Source: Fibrisoma montanum
Lineage (GTDB): Bacteria; Bacteroidota; Bacteroidia; Cytophagales; Spirosomataceae
Assembly (NCBI RefSeq): GCF_003583365.1
Contig: NZ_QXED01000017.1
Coordinates: 29,273 to 93,272, forward strand
Direction of reading: 5' to 3'
Length of the DNA stretch: 64,000 nucleotides
Part shown: positions 19,926 to 28,832 of the stretch, one piece after another
How positions within the stretch are numbered: the first letter of the stretch is position 1
Layout: the number at the start of each line of letters is the position of its first letter
Position numbers and translations under genes: made by a program
The notes under the pieces: generated by a model
The model's input: the letters and a program-made list of their open reading frames with translations, nothing else
The model's database searches: none
What the model was told of the DNA's origin: nothing

Positions 19926-20285
19926 TTATTTCGCGTGGTTACCGACAACGCCCAGGTGGGTGTGCTTGAAACTATCACTGTATTTCAGACCGTAGCCCAT
20001 CATCCGGTCCATACTGGCGTGACCGAACAGGATGATTCCGGCCAGCATCAGAACGGGCTGCTGCGTCAGTAAGCCAATGGTTCCGACCAGCAGGGCGATG
20101 CCTTTGTGGTGACCCAGGTTGTAGCCGATAGCGCCGATACGCGGGTTGATGAAGTAGCCGACCATGCTGATATCCGGCAGCAGGATCAACGCCGGGAACC
20201 ACCACCAGGCGTAGGGCAGTTGGCTGAACAGAACGATGGACAGGGCGAATTGCGCGAATTCTTCGAGTTTCAATACCGTTTTCAT
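19926..20285 (-). CDS. DUF4260 family membrane protein
   Basis: A 119-residue protein with about three hydrophobic segments (FALSIVLFSQL, a central LVGTIGLL and LMLAGIILFGHA) and the conserved DUF4260 features NPRIGAIGYNLGHH, GHASMDRMMGYGLKY and HTHLG. The conserved histidines could bind metal, but the function of the family is unknown. It is first in a two-gene unit with the epimerase, 2 bp apart. Confidence 0.82.
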   Translation of the reverse strand: MKTVLKLEEFAQFALSIVLFSQLPYAWWWFPALILLPDISMVGYFINPRIGAIGYNLGHHKGIALLVGTIGLLTQQPVLMLAGIILFGHASMDRMMGYGLKYSDSFKHTHLGVVGNHAK

Positions 20286-20371
20286 GACTTTCGTTTGCGT
20301 TTTTGTTTAAGACAAAGGTCAGCCACAAACGTCGATCAGGAGGTGACAGAACATGAAAACCGAATGACGGA

Positions 20372-21628
20372 TTACGAAAAACTCACCTCAACTACCTTTT
20401 TCATATCGTCCCAGAACGACGGATACGACTTGGCCACAACGCCCGGCTCTTCAATAACAATCTCCTGACGCATCGCAACAGGTGCGAACGCCATCGCCAT
20501 CCGGTGGTCGTCGTAGGTGTGGATTTGAGGGGTAGGTTGTGCGGGGTAAGGGGTAAGTTGGCGAACTTCGTAGCTGTGGTTAGTTTCCACTTCAACCAAC
20601 TCAGCCTTAATCTTTTGCAGCTCGGCCTGGAGAGCCGCCACGCGATCAGTCTCCTTGATTTTCAGGCTTTCGATGCCAGTCAGCGTTAACGTAACCCCTT
20701 TCACGGCCGCACAGACCGCAACAGTCTGGGCCAGGTCGGGGCAATCAGTAAAATCCCAGGTCAGCGACGTTTCGGCCGGGCGTTTGGTCAGTCGAACGCC
20801 GGTTTCGGTAAACGTACTGTCGACGCCCAGCGACCGCATGATGTCGACAATGGCGCTGTCGCCCTGCAGCGATTTTTCCTTCAGGCCCAGGAGTTCAATC
20901 TCCGACGTTTCGTCTTCAGCCAGAGCCGCAACACTGTACCAGTAACTCGCCCCCGACCAGTCGGACTCCACCGCGAACGTCGTGGGCACGTAGGGTTTTG
21001 GAGCAATCGTAATGGTGTTAGTCGTCCAGTCGGCGATTACGTTGGCCCCGAAGTGGCGCATCTGCTCCAGCGTCATCTCGATGTACGGCCGCGAGCCGAC
21101 AGCCCCCGTCAGTTCAATCGTGAGACCAGTCGGCAGCATCGGCGCAATCATGGCCAGGGCCGAAATGTACTGGCTGCTCACATCCCCCCGGATACTCAAT
21201 CGATCCACACCCGACGCGTCGAAACCGTGTAATTGAAGCGGTGGATACCCGTCGTTTTTCAGGTACGTAATCTCGGCGCCAAGCGTCCGCAGCGCATCAA
21301 CCAGAATACCGATGGGTCGCTCACACATGCGCGGGGTGCCGGTCATGATTTTCTGCTGACCCGTCACGGCAAAGTAAGCCGTCAGGAAGCGCATGGTCGT
21401 ACCCGCATCCAGTACGTCGGCGGTTGACGGCCCGGCGCTCTGGTCCTCAGAGGATAACAGCCGAATCATGGTCTGCGTATCGCGGGCGGTCGACAGGTTC
21501 TGGAGCTGGCAGCGGAAGCCAGTCAGCGCGTCGATGATCAGGGCGCGGTTGCTTTCACTTTTGGAAGAAGCTAACGGAATCGTAGCCCGAACAGGGCCGG
21601 CAGGAGGAGTTAAACGAACGGCGTTCAA
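20372..21628 (-). CDS. aroA: 3-phosphoshikimate 1-carboxyvinyltransferase (EPSP synthase)
   Basis: A 418-residue shikimate-pathway enzyme that joins phosphoenolpyruvate to shikimate-3-phosphate. Visible motifs are the phosphate-binding SKSESNRALII (K23), LDAGTTMRFLTA, the TPRMCERPI segment, the catalytic Asp region FTDCPDLAQT, LKIKETDR and YDDHRMAMAFAP. Length matches the family. The only plausible start is a TTG at 21628, because no ATG occurs before the conserved N-terminus. This TTG lies inside one arm of a perfect 18-bp inverted repeat (21615-21701), so initiation could be limited by mRNA structure. The gene follows a glycan-use cluster but is housekeeping. Confidence 0.95.
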   Translation of the reverse strand: MNAVRLTPPAGPVRATIPLASSKSESNRALIIDALTGFRCQLQNLSTARDTQTMIRLLSSEDQSAGPSTADVLDAGTTMRFLTAYFAVTGQQKIMTGTPRMCERPIGILVDALRTLGAEITYLKNDGYPPLQLHGFDASGVDRLSIRGDVSSQYISALAMIAPMLPTGLTIELTGAVGSRPYIEMTLEQMRHFGANVIADWTTNTITIAPKPYVPTTFAVESDWSGASYWYSVAALAEDETSEIELLGLKEKSLQGDSAIVDIMRSLGVDSTFTETGVRLTKRPAETSLTWDFTDCPDLAQTVAVCAAVKGVTLTLTGIESLKIKETDRVAALQAELQKIKAELVEVETNHSYEVRQLTPYPAQPTPQIHTYDDHRMAMAFAPVAMRQEIVIEEPGVVAKSYPSFWDDMKKVVEVSFS

Positions 21629-21701
21629 AATAAGCGGGGTTATTGGCAGTCAAAACTGCTGCAAAACAACAAAAATTAGCCCGTATTTTGAACGCCGTTC
21701 G
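21615..21701. repeat. Perfect 18-bp inverted repeat covering the aroA start codon
   Basis: Arm CGAACGGCGTTCAAAATA (21615-21632) and its exact complement (21684-21701) are separated by 51 nt that contain a further small hairpin (GCAGT-CAAA-ACTGC). One arm holds the aroA TTG and first codons; the other ends 3 bp before the glucanase stop codon. Confidence 0.85.
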
Positions 21702-21703
21702 CG

Positions 21704-23296
21704 TTAATGCAAGGTCACGGCCAGCGTTGTGGTCTGATCCGGCGCTTTTAACCGAAGCTGGTACTGTCCCGCGGGGGCGTCGAACGTCAGGCGCTGGGCA
21801 CCGGCTGGCATCGATTTACCGGACACGATGCGCTTGGCTACCGTCCCGTCTGGTTTCAGCAGATCAAGGTTAACCGGTCCGGCCTGATTGAGGTATACAT
21901 GAATCGGGTACTGATCCAGATGTGGGTGTTTCAGTACGTCGTACTGCCCGGTTTTCACATTCGGAATAGCCAGATGGAAACCCGTCGGGTAGTTGACCTG
22001 ATCGAGCCGCATCTTTGACAGAGCGGTTTTTACAACCGGCAGTTTCATGAACAGATCCCAGCACAGGCCCGTCCGGTAGTTCTCCATCATGATCACAATG
22101 GGGCCCTGATCGATAGCCAGGTACTGCGGTGAAAACCAGTTCTTTTTCAGGCTGAACGCGTCGGTAAAGCCGTACTCCTTCCAGAGCCGGTCGCCCAGTT
22201 CGTTGTAAAAAAACCGCATGGCCTGCATGGAGTAGTAGGGCGTGTAAGGAAAAGCCGACAAAGCCGCCGTTGGGCTGATCGTGCTGTTATCCTCGGTCGG
22301 TTGGTGAGCGCCGTAGAAGTTGAAATCATCGCTGGCGGTCAGGCCCCAGTTCTCGGCCGAATACTGATGATCTTTCGGGGCTTCATACACGCAATAGGCC
22401 CGGTTAATGAGCGTGTGTTTTACGTTCAGGTTCCAGTAGTTGGTAACATTATCCTGCACCTGCCGCGGGTCAAGCCCCAGGTATGAATAATGCGTGAAGA
22501 ACAGCGGCCCGCCATACGGGAAGCCCAGCGGGAGTGTATACCCCAGATACGCCTTGCCATTCAGGTAGTTCGGGCTGTTTTTCCAGGTCTTCTGGTACAC
22601 ATCCGGATTAATACCATGCGTCGGCGACGCTACGGCCAGCACGTACGTAATTAGGCACTCGTTATAACCGCGGATCGGCATGTTCATGGCCCATTCGTAG
22701 TTGGGCGACCAATGCCAGTGCAACAAGCCATCGTGCACGTACCAATCCCACTCGACCGTTTCCCAGAGCTTCTGGATGCGGTCACGCAGTTCGGTTTCGG
22801 CCGGATTGTTTTGAGTAAAGTACTGCTGCGCAATCAGCAGCCCATTAACCAGATACGACGTTTCGACCAGATCACCGCCGTTGTCTTTCTGACTAAACGG
22901 AATCGCCTTACCCGTTTTGCCATCGAGCCAGTGCGACCACGCTCCATGAAAACGGTCGGCTTTTTCCAGAAATTTCGCCATGGTCAGCAGCCGGGCCACG
23001 GCTTCGTCACGCTTGATCCAGCCTCGTTCCGTTGCCACCACAATCGCCGAAATGCCGAATCCCGACCCGCCACTGGTCACGACCTCGGGCGTTTTGGTTC
23101 GCTCGGGTACCAGCCCGGATACCGGATGGCCGAAATCCCAGAAATACCGAAAAGCCGCTTCCTGCACCTTGTCAAACAGTTGCCTGTCGGAGAGTTTTGG
23201 GGGCGTTTCGACAGACAGGGATTGCGGTTCAGGGCGACAGAAAGCCAGTAGCAGGCTCGTATTGACGAGTATGAAGAGTATGCTTCGCTTGGTCAT
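21704..23296 (-). CDS. Glucoamylase/GH144-like endo-beta-1,2-glucanase lipoprotein
   Basis: A 530-residue protein with a lipoprotein signal (LLLAFC) followed by a PF10091-type (alpha/alpha)6 barrel: FRYFWDFGHP, GGSGFGISAIVVATERGW, WSHWLDGKTGK, GGDLVETSYLVNGLL, TEDNSTISPTAALSAFPY and IDQGPIVIMMENYRTG. Characterised GH144 members of this family cleave beta-1,2-glucan to sophorose-type oligosaccharides. The C-terminal 80 residues form a small beta domain. The ATG at 23296 is preferred over a TTG six codons upstream. SusD and SusC genes directly upstream make this the catalytic part of a small utilisation locus. No beta-glucosidase is in the cluster. Substrate is inferred from family. Confidence 0.83.
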   Translation of the reverse strand: MTKRSILFILVNTSLLLAFCRPEPQSLSVETPPKLSDRQLFDKVQEAAFRYFWDFGHPVSGLVPERTKTPEVVTSGGSGFGISAIVVATERGWIKRDEAVARLLTMAKFLEKADRFHGAWSHWLDGKTGKAIPFSQKDNGGDLVETSYLVNGLLIAQQYFTQNNPAETELRDRIQKLWETVEWDWYVHDGLLHWHWSPNYEWAMNMPIRGYNECLITYVLAVASPTHGINPDVYQKTWKNSPNYLNGKAYLGYTLPLGFPYGGPLFFTHYSYLGLDPRQVQDNVTNYWNLNVKHTLINRAYCVYEAPKDHQYSAENWGLTASDDFNFYGAHQPTEDNSTISPTAALSAFPYTPYYSMQAMRFFYNELGDRLWKEYGFTDAFSLKKNWFSPQYLAIDQGPIVIMMENYRTGLCWDLFMKLPVVKTALSKMRLDQVNYPTGFHLAIPNVKTGQYDVLKHPHLDQYPIHVYLNQAGPVNLDLLKPDGTVAKRIVSGKSMPAGAQRLTFDAPAGQYQLRLKAPDQTTTLAVTLH

Positions 23297-23358
23297 GATG
23301 AATATTGTGTACAAAATGCTACGTGTCGGTAAGCCGTGCGGCCGCTCAGGGAGAACCG

Positions 23359-23467
23359 CGTCAGACGTACCGTCAGACGAGTAGCCGAGTACTCATCGTC
23401 TGACGGCACGTCTGACGCAGCGCTCACGAGCCGGCAAGCAACCCAGCGTCTGACGGTACGTCAGACG
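23359..23467. repeat. Cluster of three CGTCAGACG palindromic repeat units
   Basis: Units at 23359-23379, 23397-23417 and 23447-23467 belong to the same family as the two copies inside the epimerase gene. The first two are inverted relative to each other around GAGTAGCCGAGTACTC and can fold into a long hairpin. They lie between the SusD and glucanase genes of one operon and could act as an mRNA processing or stability element. Confidence 0.88.
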
Positions 23468-23484
23468 CAACCCTACCCATTACC

Positions 23485-24969
23485 TCAATAGCCCGGATTC
23501 TGCGTCAGCACGCCACCGCTGGCATCGATCTGCGTCTGCGGAATCGGCATGACCTCGTTCACACCCGGCGTAAAATTCTTGCCAACAGCCCGCAGCACCT
23601 GAGCCGCCCGGCCCTGACGTACCAGATCCCAGAAACGGTCGTGTTCCATGGCCAGTTCCACCCGACGTTCGCGCCAGATGACCGGCCGCATCTGCGCCTG
23701 ATCCGTAAACGCTACGTCCGGCAGTACACCCGTCCGGCTCCCGCGCGCCCGGGCCCGAACGGCATTGAGCCGCTGAGCGGCCTGTGCGCCGTTACCCAGT
23801 TCGTTGGCGGCTTCGGCGTTCATCAGCATGACGTCGGCATAGCGCAGAATCCGGATGTTTTTGTTTGAGTCGCCAATGCCACAGGCCGAGCGGGTTTCGC
23901 TCTGCGCTACGTAGGCTTTCTGATTATACGCCGGATTGGGCGTAGTCCGATTGATGATTACCCCATCGAACAGCGTTTCTCCGGGAAAGATAATGGTAGC
24001 CTCCCGACGCGGATCACCCGGCTCATAGGCACTGTTAATCAGGTCGTTGGACGGTACGTTGAACCCCCATCCCAACTGCCCCCGAACGGATTGCACTTCG
24101 GCGTACTGCGAACCGCCCCCGCACTGCGGCAGGGCTGCGTTCTGCACTTCAAACAGGGATTCCGAGCTGTTTTCTCCCGCTTCGGTGAAAATGCGCTCAT
24201 ACGGCGTATTGAGATTGTATTCGTTCGACGCGATAATCTCATCCGTAAGTCGCAGGACATCCGCCCAGCGTTTCTGGTACATGGCTACCTTCGCCAGCAG
24301 GCCTTTAGCGGCTCCTTTCGTAGCCCGGCCCAGATCGGCCACCGGATACCCCGATTTCTCGGGCAGCACCCCAATGGCTGCGTTCAGGTCCTGCTCGATG
24401 AGCTGGTAGATCTCCTCCCGCGACGCCCGCGGCTGCGGTGGATCGCCGGCCTGCACGATATTCGTTACGCGGGGAACGCCCCCGAACGTCCGGACGAGGT
24501 TGAAGTAAAAGTACGCCCGCATGAATCGGGCCTCCCCTACCAGCCGGTCGCGCAGGGTAGTGTTGATGGCCGTAATCTCCGGCACGCGCTGAATCACCTC
24601 GTTGCATCGGTTAATTCCCTGATACTGTCCCGTCCAGTAATCGTTCAGGATGAAGTTCGTCGGCGTCATTGTGAACTGATCGAACTCCCCCATAAACGGC
24701 GCATCCGTCGGGTCGCTGCCCTTCTCGGCGTCGTCGGAGGTCAGGCTCGACACGGCGATGAACGCGAATACGTGCGTTTGCCAGGCCCGCAGGTGCGCGT
24801 AGATGGCGTTGGTGGCTTTGATGGCCCCGTCTTCACTCTGGAAAAAATCCTGTACAATCTCCTCCCCCTGCGGATTCCGCTCCAGGAAAGACTCGCTGCA
24901 GCTCTGGCCTCCCAGCAGCAGGGCACCGGTCAGCGCGGTAGTCAGAAATCGATTCGTTATGCTTTTCAT
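23485..24969 (-). CDS. SusD/RagB-family glycan-binding lipoprotein (beta-1,2-glucan locus)
   Basis: A 494-residue surface lipoprotein, signal ending GGQSC (Cys24). It has the SusD order: N-terminal helices with TPR-like repeats (RFMRAYFYFNLVRTFGGVP near residue 150), RATKGAAKGLLAKVAMYQKRW and a C-terminal RYADVMLMNAEAANELG followed by WRERRVELAMEHDRFWDLVRQGRA. It caps the SusC barrel and captures oligosaccharide. The SusC gene is 82 bp upstream and the GH144-like enzyme follows. Confidence 0.95.
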   Translation of the reverse strand: MKSITNRFLTTALTGALLLGGQSCSESFLERNPQGEEIVQDFFQSEDGAIKATNAIYAHLRAWQTHVFAFIAVSSLTSDDAEKGSDPTDAPFMGEFDQFTMTPTNFILNDYWTGQYQGINRCNEVIQRVPEITAINTTLRDRLVGEARFMRAYFYFNLVRTFGGVPRVTNIVQAGDPPQPRASREEIYQLIEQDLNAAIGVLPEKSGYPVADLGRATKGAAKGLLAKVAMYQKRWADVLRLTDEIIASNEYNLNTPYERIFTEAGENSSESLFEVQNAALPQCGGGSQYAEVQSVRGQLGWGFNVPSNDLINSAYEPGDPRREATIIFPGETLFDGVIINRTTPNPAYNQKAYVAQSETRSACGIGDSNKNIRILRYADVMLMNAEAANELGNGAQAAQRLNAVRARARGSRTGVLPDVAFTDQAQMRPVIWRERRVELAMEHDRFWDLVRQGRAAQVLRAVGKNFTPGVNEVMPIPQTQIDASGGVLTQNPGY

Positions 24970-25051
24970 TTGTTGTTATCGCTATACCCCACCCCCCGAA
25001 AGGAACTCTGACGCGGTCGCCGGGGCCACTTTCAGGGATTGGGAATGAAGT

Positions 25052-28039
25052 TTAAAACGTTACATTCAACCCGGCTGTGTACGTAGCATAGACCGGAATC
25101 AGGCTCACATCCACGCCCCGGCTCAGGTCCGCCTGGTTGGCATCGTTGCTGCCCACTTCGGGCGAGAAGCCGGTGTACTTCGTGAAGGTCAGCGGGTTCA
25201 GGGCATTCAGGTAGACACGCGCCCGCTGAATTTTAGCCTTATTGATCAGCTTGGCCGGTAGGTTATACCCCAGCTGCGCGGTACGTATCCGGACGAACGA
25301 GCCACTTTCCAGAAAATAATCGGACACCTCAAAGTTGTTGCCACCGGTCGAAACCCGAGGCTCCGTCGTCGACGGGTTGGTGGCCGTCCAGCGGTCGATG
25401 ACGGAGGCTTCGAAGTTCTCGTTACCGAAACGAACGGCCTTCTTCCCGTTGTAGATGCTGTTGCCGTGCGATCCCTGCAGGTCAAGTATCAGATCAAAGC
25501 TTTTGTAGCTCAACCGGCTGTTGAAGCCCCAGAACGCCTTGGGCAGCGGAGTACCGAGATACACCCGGTCGTTGCCGTCAATTCTACCGTCGTTGTTCTG
25601 GTCGCGGAACCGCAAATCGCCCGGCCGGACGTTGGCCTGCGTGGGGCTGTTGGCAATGTCGGCCTCCGACTGGAAAATACCGGCCACCTCATAGCCGTAG
25701 AAGGCCCCGATGGGCTGGCCTACGTTGGTCAGCGTTACGGTACGACCGTTACCCAGCCCACCACCGATGATCGGGATACCGCCGTTCCCCAGGCTCGTCA
25801 GCTTGTTGTCCAGCGTCGTCAGGTTCGCGCCGATTTCGTAGTTGAAATCCCCAGCCTGATCGCGCCAGTTAGCCGACAGTTCAAAGCCCCGGTTCTGTAC
25901 GCTCCCCGCGTTAGTCTGGATGCTCTGGCCGTTGCCAATGTCGGCCGTCAGTACCACATCGTTCGTTTTCCGGTTGTAATAATCCGTTTCGATCGACAGC
26001 CGGTTGTTGAAGAAACCCCACTCCAGACCGATGTCAGTCTGGGTGACCACCTCCCACGTCAGGCTCGACGTAACCGGGTTCAGTTCGGTGGCACCGGGAT
26101 ACAGGTTCTGATCCGGGCCGAAAACGGCGTTCAGATTGGGCGTCACACGGGCGTAGTACAGGTAGTTCGGGATGTTGGTGTTACCCAGCTTACCGTAGCT
26201 GACGCGCAGTTTCAGGTTGTCGATCTTGCCCCGCAGGAACGGCTCTTCGCTGATCCGCCAGCCCAGGCCCACGGCCGGGAACGTAGCGTATCGGTTGCTG
26301 GGCGGAAACCGCGACGACCCATCGCGCCGGACGCTGACCGTCAGCAGGTACTTATCGAGGAGCGAGTAGTTGACCCGGCCCAGATACGAGGCATAGGAGA
26401 ATACGTAAGGCACCTGTCCGCCAACCCGATCGTTGGCCGTCCGACCGATCTCGTTGCCCAGGTTGATGTACTTCACGTCCTCATTGTAGCCCGGTACGTC
26501 CAGCGCCGAGCCGGTCAGAATGTCGAAGCGACTCTGCTGAGCAGTAGCACCGGCCAGTACCGTCACGTTATGAATCTTGTTGAACGTTTTGGTATAGGTC
26601 AGCGTGTTCTCCCACAACCAGGTATTCGTCAGATCGTTGGTACGGGTCAACTGGCTGCGTTCGCGGAACTGCGACGCCGATACGCGGTAACGCGGCAGGA
26701 AAACCCGACCCCGGTTGTAGCCGACATCCACCCCAAAGCTCGACCGGAAGGTGAAATCCTTCAGGAACGTCACCTCTCCGAATATGTTGCCCACCAGCCG
26801 TTCGCCCTGGCTGCGGTCGTCGTTGTAGGCCAGCTGCGCCGTTGGGTTAGCCACCAGGTTCACGTTCGAGAAACCGTACGTACCGTCGGCGTTGATGGGC
26901 GTAACGGTCGGGTCGGCCCCGTAGGCGGTCTGTACAACCCCGTTTGGTACGTTGTCTGACGTGTAGTGTGTCAGCGCAATGTTATTGCCCAGCCGCAACA
27001 CCGGCAGGACCTGGTACGTGTTGTTGACCCGCAGCGAGAACCGTTCGTAGGCCGACCCTTTCACCACGCCTTCCTGCCGGAAATACCCGCCACTGACGTT
27101 GAAGGTCGATTTGTCGGAACCGCCCGCGACCGTTACCTGGTGGTTCTGGATGGCTCCCCGCTGCAACACCTGATCGAACCAGTTCGTACCCCCACCCAGC
27201 GACTGCGGATTCGGGAAACGGGGGGTAGCGTTGGGGTCTTCGTACGCAAGGGCTTCGTTGACCAGCGTAGCAAATTGGGTGGCGTTGGCCAGTCTGATCC
27301 GGTTGGTCACCTGCGTAAAGCCACCGTAGCCATCGTACGTGACCGTTGCCTTACCGGGCTTACCGGTTTTGGTCGTAATCAACACCACGCCGTTTGCCCC
27401 CCGGACGCCGTAAATCGCCAGCGATGATGCATCCTTCAGCACATCAATGCTTGCGATGTCGTTCGGAGCCAGATACCGGATGTCGTCCACAAACATACCG
27501 TCTACCACGTAGAGCGGATTACTGTTGCCCGTTGTGCCGACCCCCCGAATCCGCACCGACGGGGCCGCACCGGGCGCCCCCTGTCCCGTGGTGATCAACA
27601 CCCCGGCCGCTTTTCCCTGCAGGGCCTGCTCAGCCGACAGTACCGGCCGGTTGGCAATATCCTGCGCCTTCACCGACGAGATGGCGCCCGTAACATCGGC
27701 TTTGCGCTGCGTACCGTAACCGACGACCACAACCTCGTTCAGCGAACGGGCATCTTCCTGGAGCGTGACGTTGAGCGTTGGTCCCTGCACGGGCCGATCA
27801 ACGGACGTGAAGCCAATGGCAGAAAAGCGCAGTACCTCGCCATCGCTGGCCTGTAATGAGTAGTTTCCGTTAACATCTGTGGTCGTTCCGCGGGTTGTTC
27901 CCGTGATGCTGATGCTGACCCCCGGCAGGGGCGAATTGTCTGGAGCGCTTGTGACTGTGCCGGTTACACGCTGCTGCGCCATAACCAACGGCAAGCCAAC
28001 CCACAACCAAACGTTGAGTAGTATTGCTATTTTTTTCAT
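25052..28039 (-). CDS. SusC/RagA-family TonB-dependent receptor (beta-1,2-glucan locus)
   Basis: A 995-residue outer-membrane transporter. Signal peptide to residue 21 (VMAQ), a carboxypeptidase-like regulatory domain (VTGTVTSAPDNSPLPGVSI), a TonB-box-like segment before VVVVGYGTQRK, a plug with RGANGVVLITTK, then a 22-strand barrel ending in a C-terminal Phe (GLNVTF). There is no N-terminal STN signalling domain, so unlike the other two SusC proteins here it should not talk to a FecR. The regulator is not next to it. Transcribed from the -7 box at 28062-28069 and followed by SusD and a GH144-like glucanase. Confidence 0.95.
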   Translation of the reverse strand: MKKIAILLNVWLWVGLPLVMAQQRVTGTVTSAPDNSPLPGVSISITGTTRGTTTDVNGNYSLQASDGEVLRFSAIGFTSVDRPVQGPTLNVTLQEDARSLNEVVVVGYGTQRKADVTGAISSVKAQDIANRPVLSAEQALQGKAAGVLITTGQGAPGAAPSVRIRGVGTTGNSNPLYVVDGMFVDDIRYLAPNDIASIDVLKDASSLAIYGVRGANGVVLITTKTGKPGKATVTYDGYGGFTQVTNRIRLANATQFATLVNEALAYEDPNATPRFPNPQSLGGGTNWFDQVLQRGAIQNHQVTVAGGSDKSTFNVSGGYFRQEGVVKGSAYERFSLRVNNTYQVLPVLRLGNNIALTHYTSDNVPNGVVQTAYGADPTVTPINADGTYGFSNVNLVANPTAQLAYNDDRSQGERLVGNIFGEVTFLKDFTFRSSFGVDVGYNRGRVFLPRYRVSASQFRERSQLTRTNDLTNTWLWENTLTYTKTFNKIHNVTVLAGATAQQSRFDILTGSALDVPGYNEDVKYINLGNEIGRTANDRVGGQVPYVFSYASYLGRVNYSLLDKYLLTVSVRRDGSSRFPPSNRYATFPAVGLGWRISEEPFLRGKIDNLKLRVSYGKLGNTNIPNYLYYARVTPNLNAVFGPDQNLYPGATELNPVTSSLTWEVVTQTDIGLEWGFFNNRLSIETDYYNRKTNDVVLTADIGNGQSIQTNAGSVQNRGFELSANWRDQAGDFNYEIGANLTTLDNKLTSLGNGGIPIIGGGLGNGRTVTLTNVGQPIGAFYGYEVAGIFQSEADIANSPTQANVRPGDLRFRDQNNDGRIDGNDRVYLGTPLPKAFWGFNSRLSYKSFDLILDLQGSHGNSIYNGKKAVRFGNENFEASVIDRWTATNPSTTEPRVSTGGNNFEVSDYFLESGSFVRIRTAQLGYNLPAKLINKAKIQRARVYLNALNPLTFTKYTGFSPEVGSNDANQADLSRGVDVSLIPVYATYTAGLNVTF

Positions 28040-28061
28040 ACTTTGTATTGGATAAATTAAA

Positions 28062-28069
28062 CAAATATA
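28062..28069 (-). promoter_or_regulatory. -7 element for the susC/susD/GH144 operon
   Basis: On the minus strand TATATTTG matches TAnnTTTG exactly and lies 22 bp before the SusC ATG. No TTTG at the -33 distance. Confidence 0.6.
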
Positions 28070-28124
28070 CTACTACTGTTTCGCTATATAGTTTATCGAA
28101 CCAAAGAAAATTTTGTCTATAAAT

Positions 28125-28168
28125 AATCAAAAAACGCGACCCGGGTGCCCGAATCGCGTTTTTTGATT
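28125..28168 (-). terminator. Terminator after the thioredoxin-fold gene pair
   Basis: A perfect 15-bp inverted repeat (AATCAAAAAACGCGA at 28125-28139 and its complement at 28154-28168), with T-rich flanks in both directions, lies downstream of the minus-strand thioredoxin gene and upstream of the SusC promoter. Confidence 0.8.
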
Positions 28169-28209
28169 GAATTTCAGCTATTAATTAGTCAACTAAATTT
28201 AGTTGAGAA

Positions 28210-28830
28210 TCAGGCGTCGCGCCATTTTATTCCGCAACCGATGGCCCGGGCGGTCGGGGTAGTAACGGGCTTACCCGCCAGCAGTTCCGCGACGGCCTGC
28301 TCTACGTATTTCTTATCAGCGGCCGACGCGTCGCGCTGGTTGTTGTCGATGGCGCCAATGTAGGCCACTTTGTAGGCATTGCCTTCTTTTTTCACGACGA
28401 ACATGTGCGGGGTGTTGGTCGCCCCAAACGCTTTGGCAACGGCCTGCGATTCGTCGTGCAGATACGGAAAGGGGTACGATTTAGCCCTGGCCCGCTGCTG
28501 CATGGCACTGTACGAATCGCCGGGGGAGCGTTGCGAATCATTGGATTGTATCGCCAGGACGGGATACCCCTTAGGCGCAAACTGTTCGTTCAGCGCCACG
28601 ATCCGGCTTTCGTAGGCTTTAGCCACCGGACACGTATTGCAGGTAAAGGCGATGATATAACCTTTTACGTCCTTCCGGCCGGCGAGCGAGATGGACGTAC
28701 CATCCACGTTCTTCAGCTTAAAATCCGCTACTGTATCCCCGACTTTGTAGCCATCCGACACAAACCGCGTGCTCATCAGCAGTACTGCCAGCAGCATCGC
28801 CATTCCCGAAGAAAGCCTCGTTTTTCTCAT
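28210..28830 (-). CDS. Secreted thioredoxin-fold (redoxin) protein
   Basis: A 206-residue protein with an N-terminal signal helix and a peroxiredoxin/AhpC-TSA-like fold. The active-site region reads FTCNTCP, a CxxC pair, followed by SQAVAKAFGATNTPHMFVV with the conserved cis-Pro. Such proteins sit in the periplasm and act as thiol reductases. A C-terminal Cys (AIGCGIKW) is an extra possible redox residue. Its start lies 2 bp from the stop of the TlpA-like gene, so the two form an operon. Confidence 0.85.
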   Translation of the reverse strand: MRKTRLSSGMAMLLAVLLMSTRFVSDGYKVGDTVADFKLKNVDGTSISLAGRKDVKGYIIAFTCNTCPVAKAYESRIVALNEQFAPKGYPVLAIQSNDSQRSPGDSYSAMQQRARAKSYPFPYLHDESQAVAKAFGATNTPHMFVVKKEGNAYKVAYIGAIDNNQRDASAADKKYVEQAVAELLAGKPVTTPTARAIGCGIKWRDA

Positions 28831-28832
28831 GG

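Noticed and set aside
25466..26959. Long open frame of about 500 codons on the plus strand
   Set aside because: It lies entirely antisense to the SusC gene and has the arginine/valine-rich composition expected from a mirrored high-G+C coding region, with no domain.
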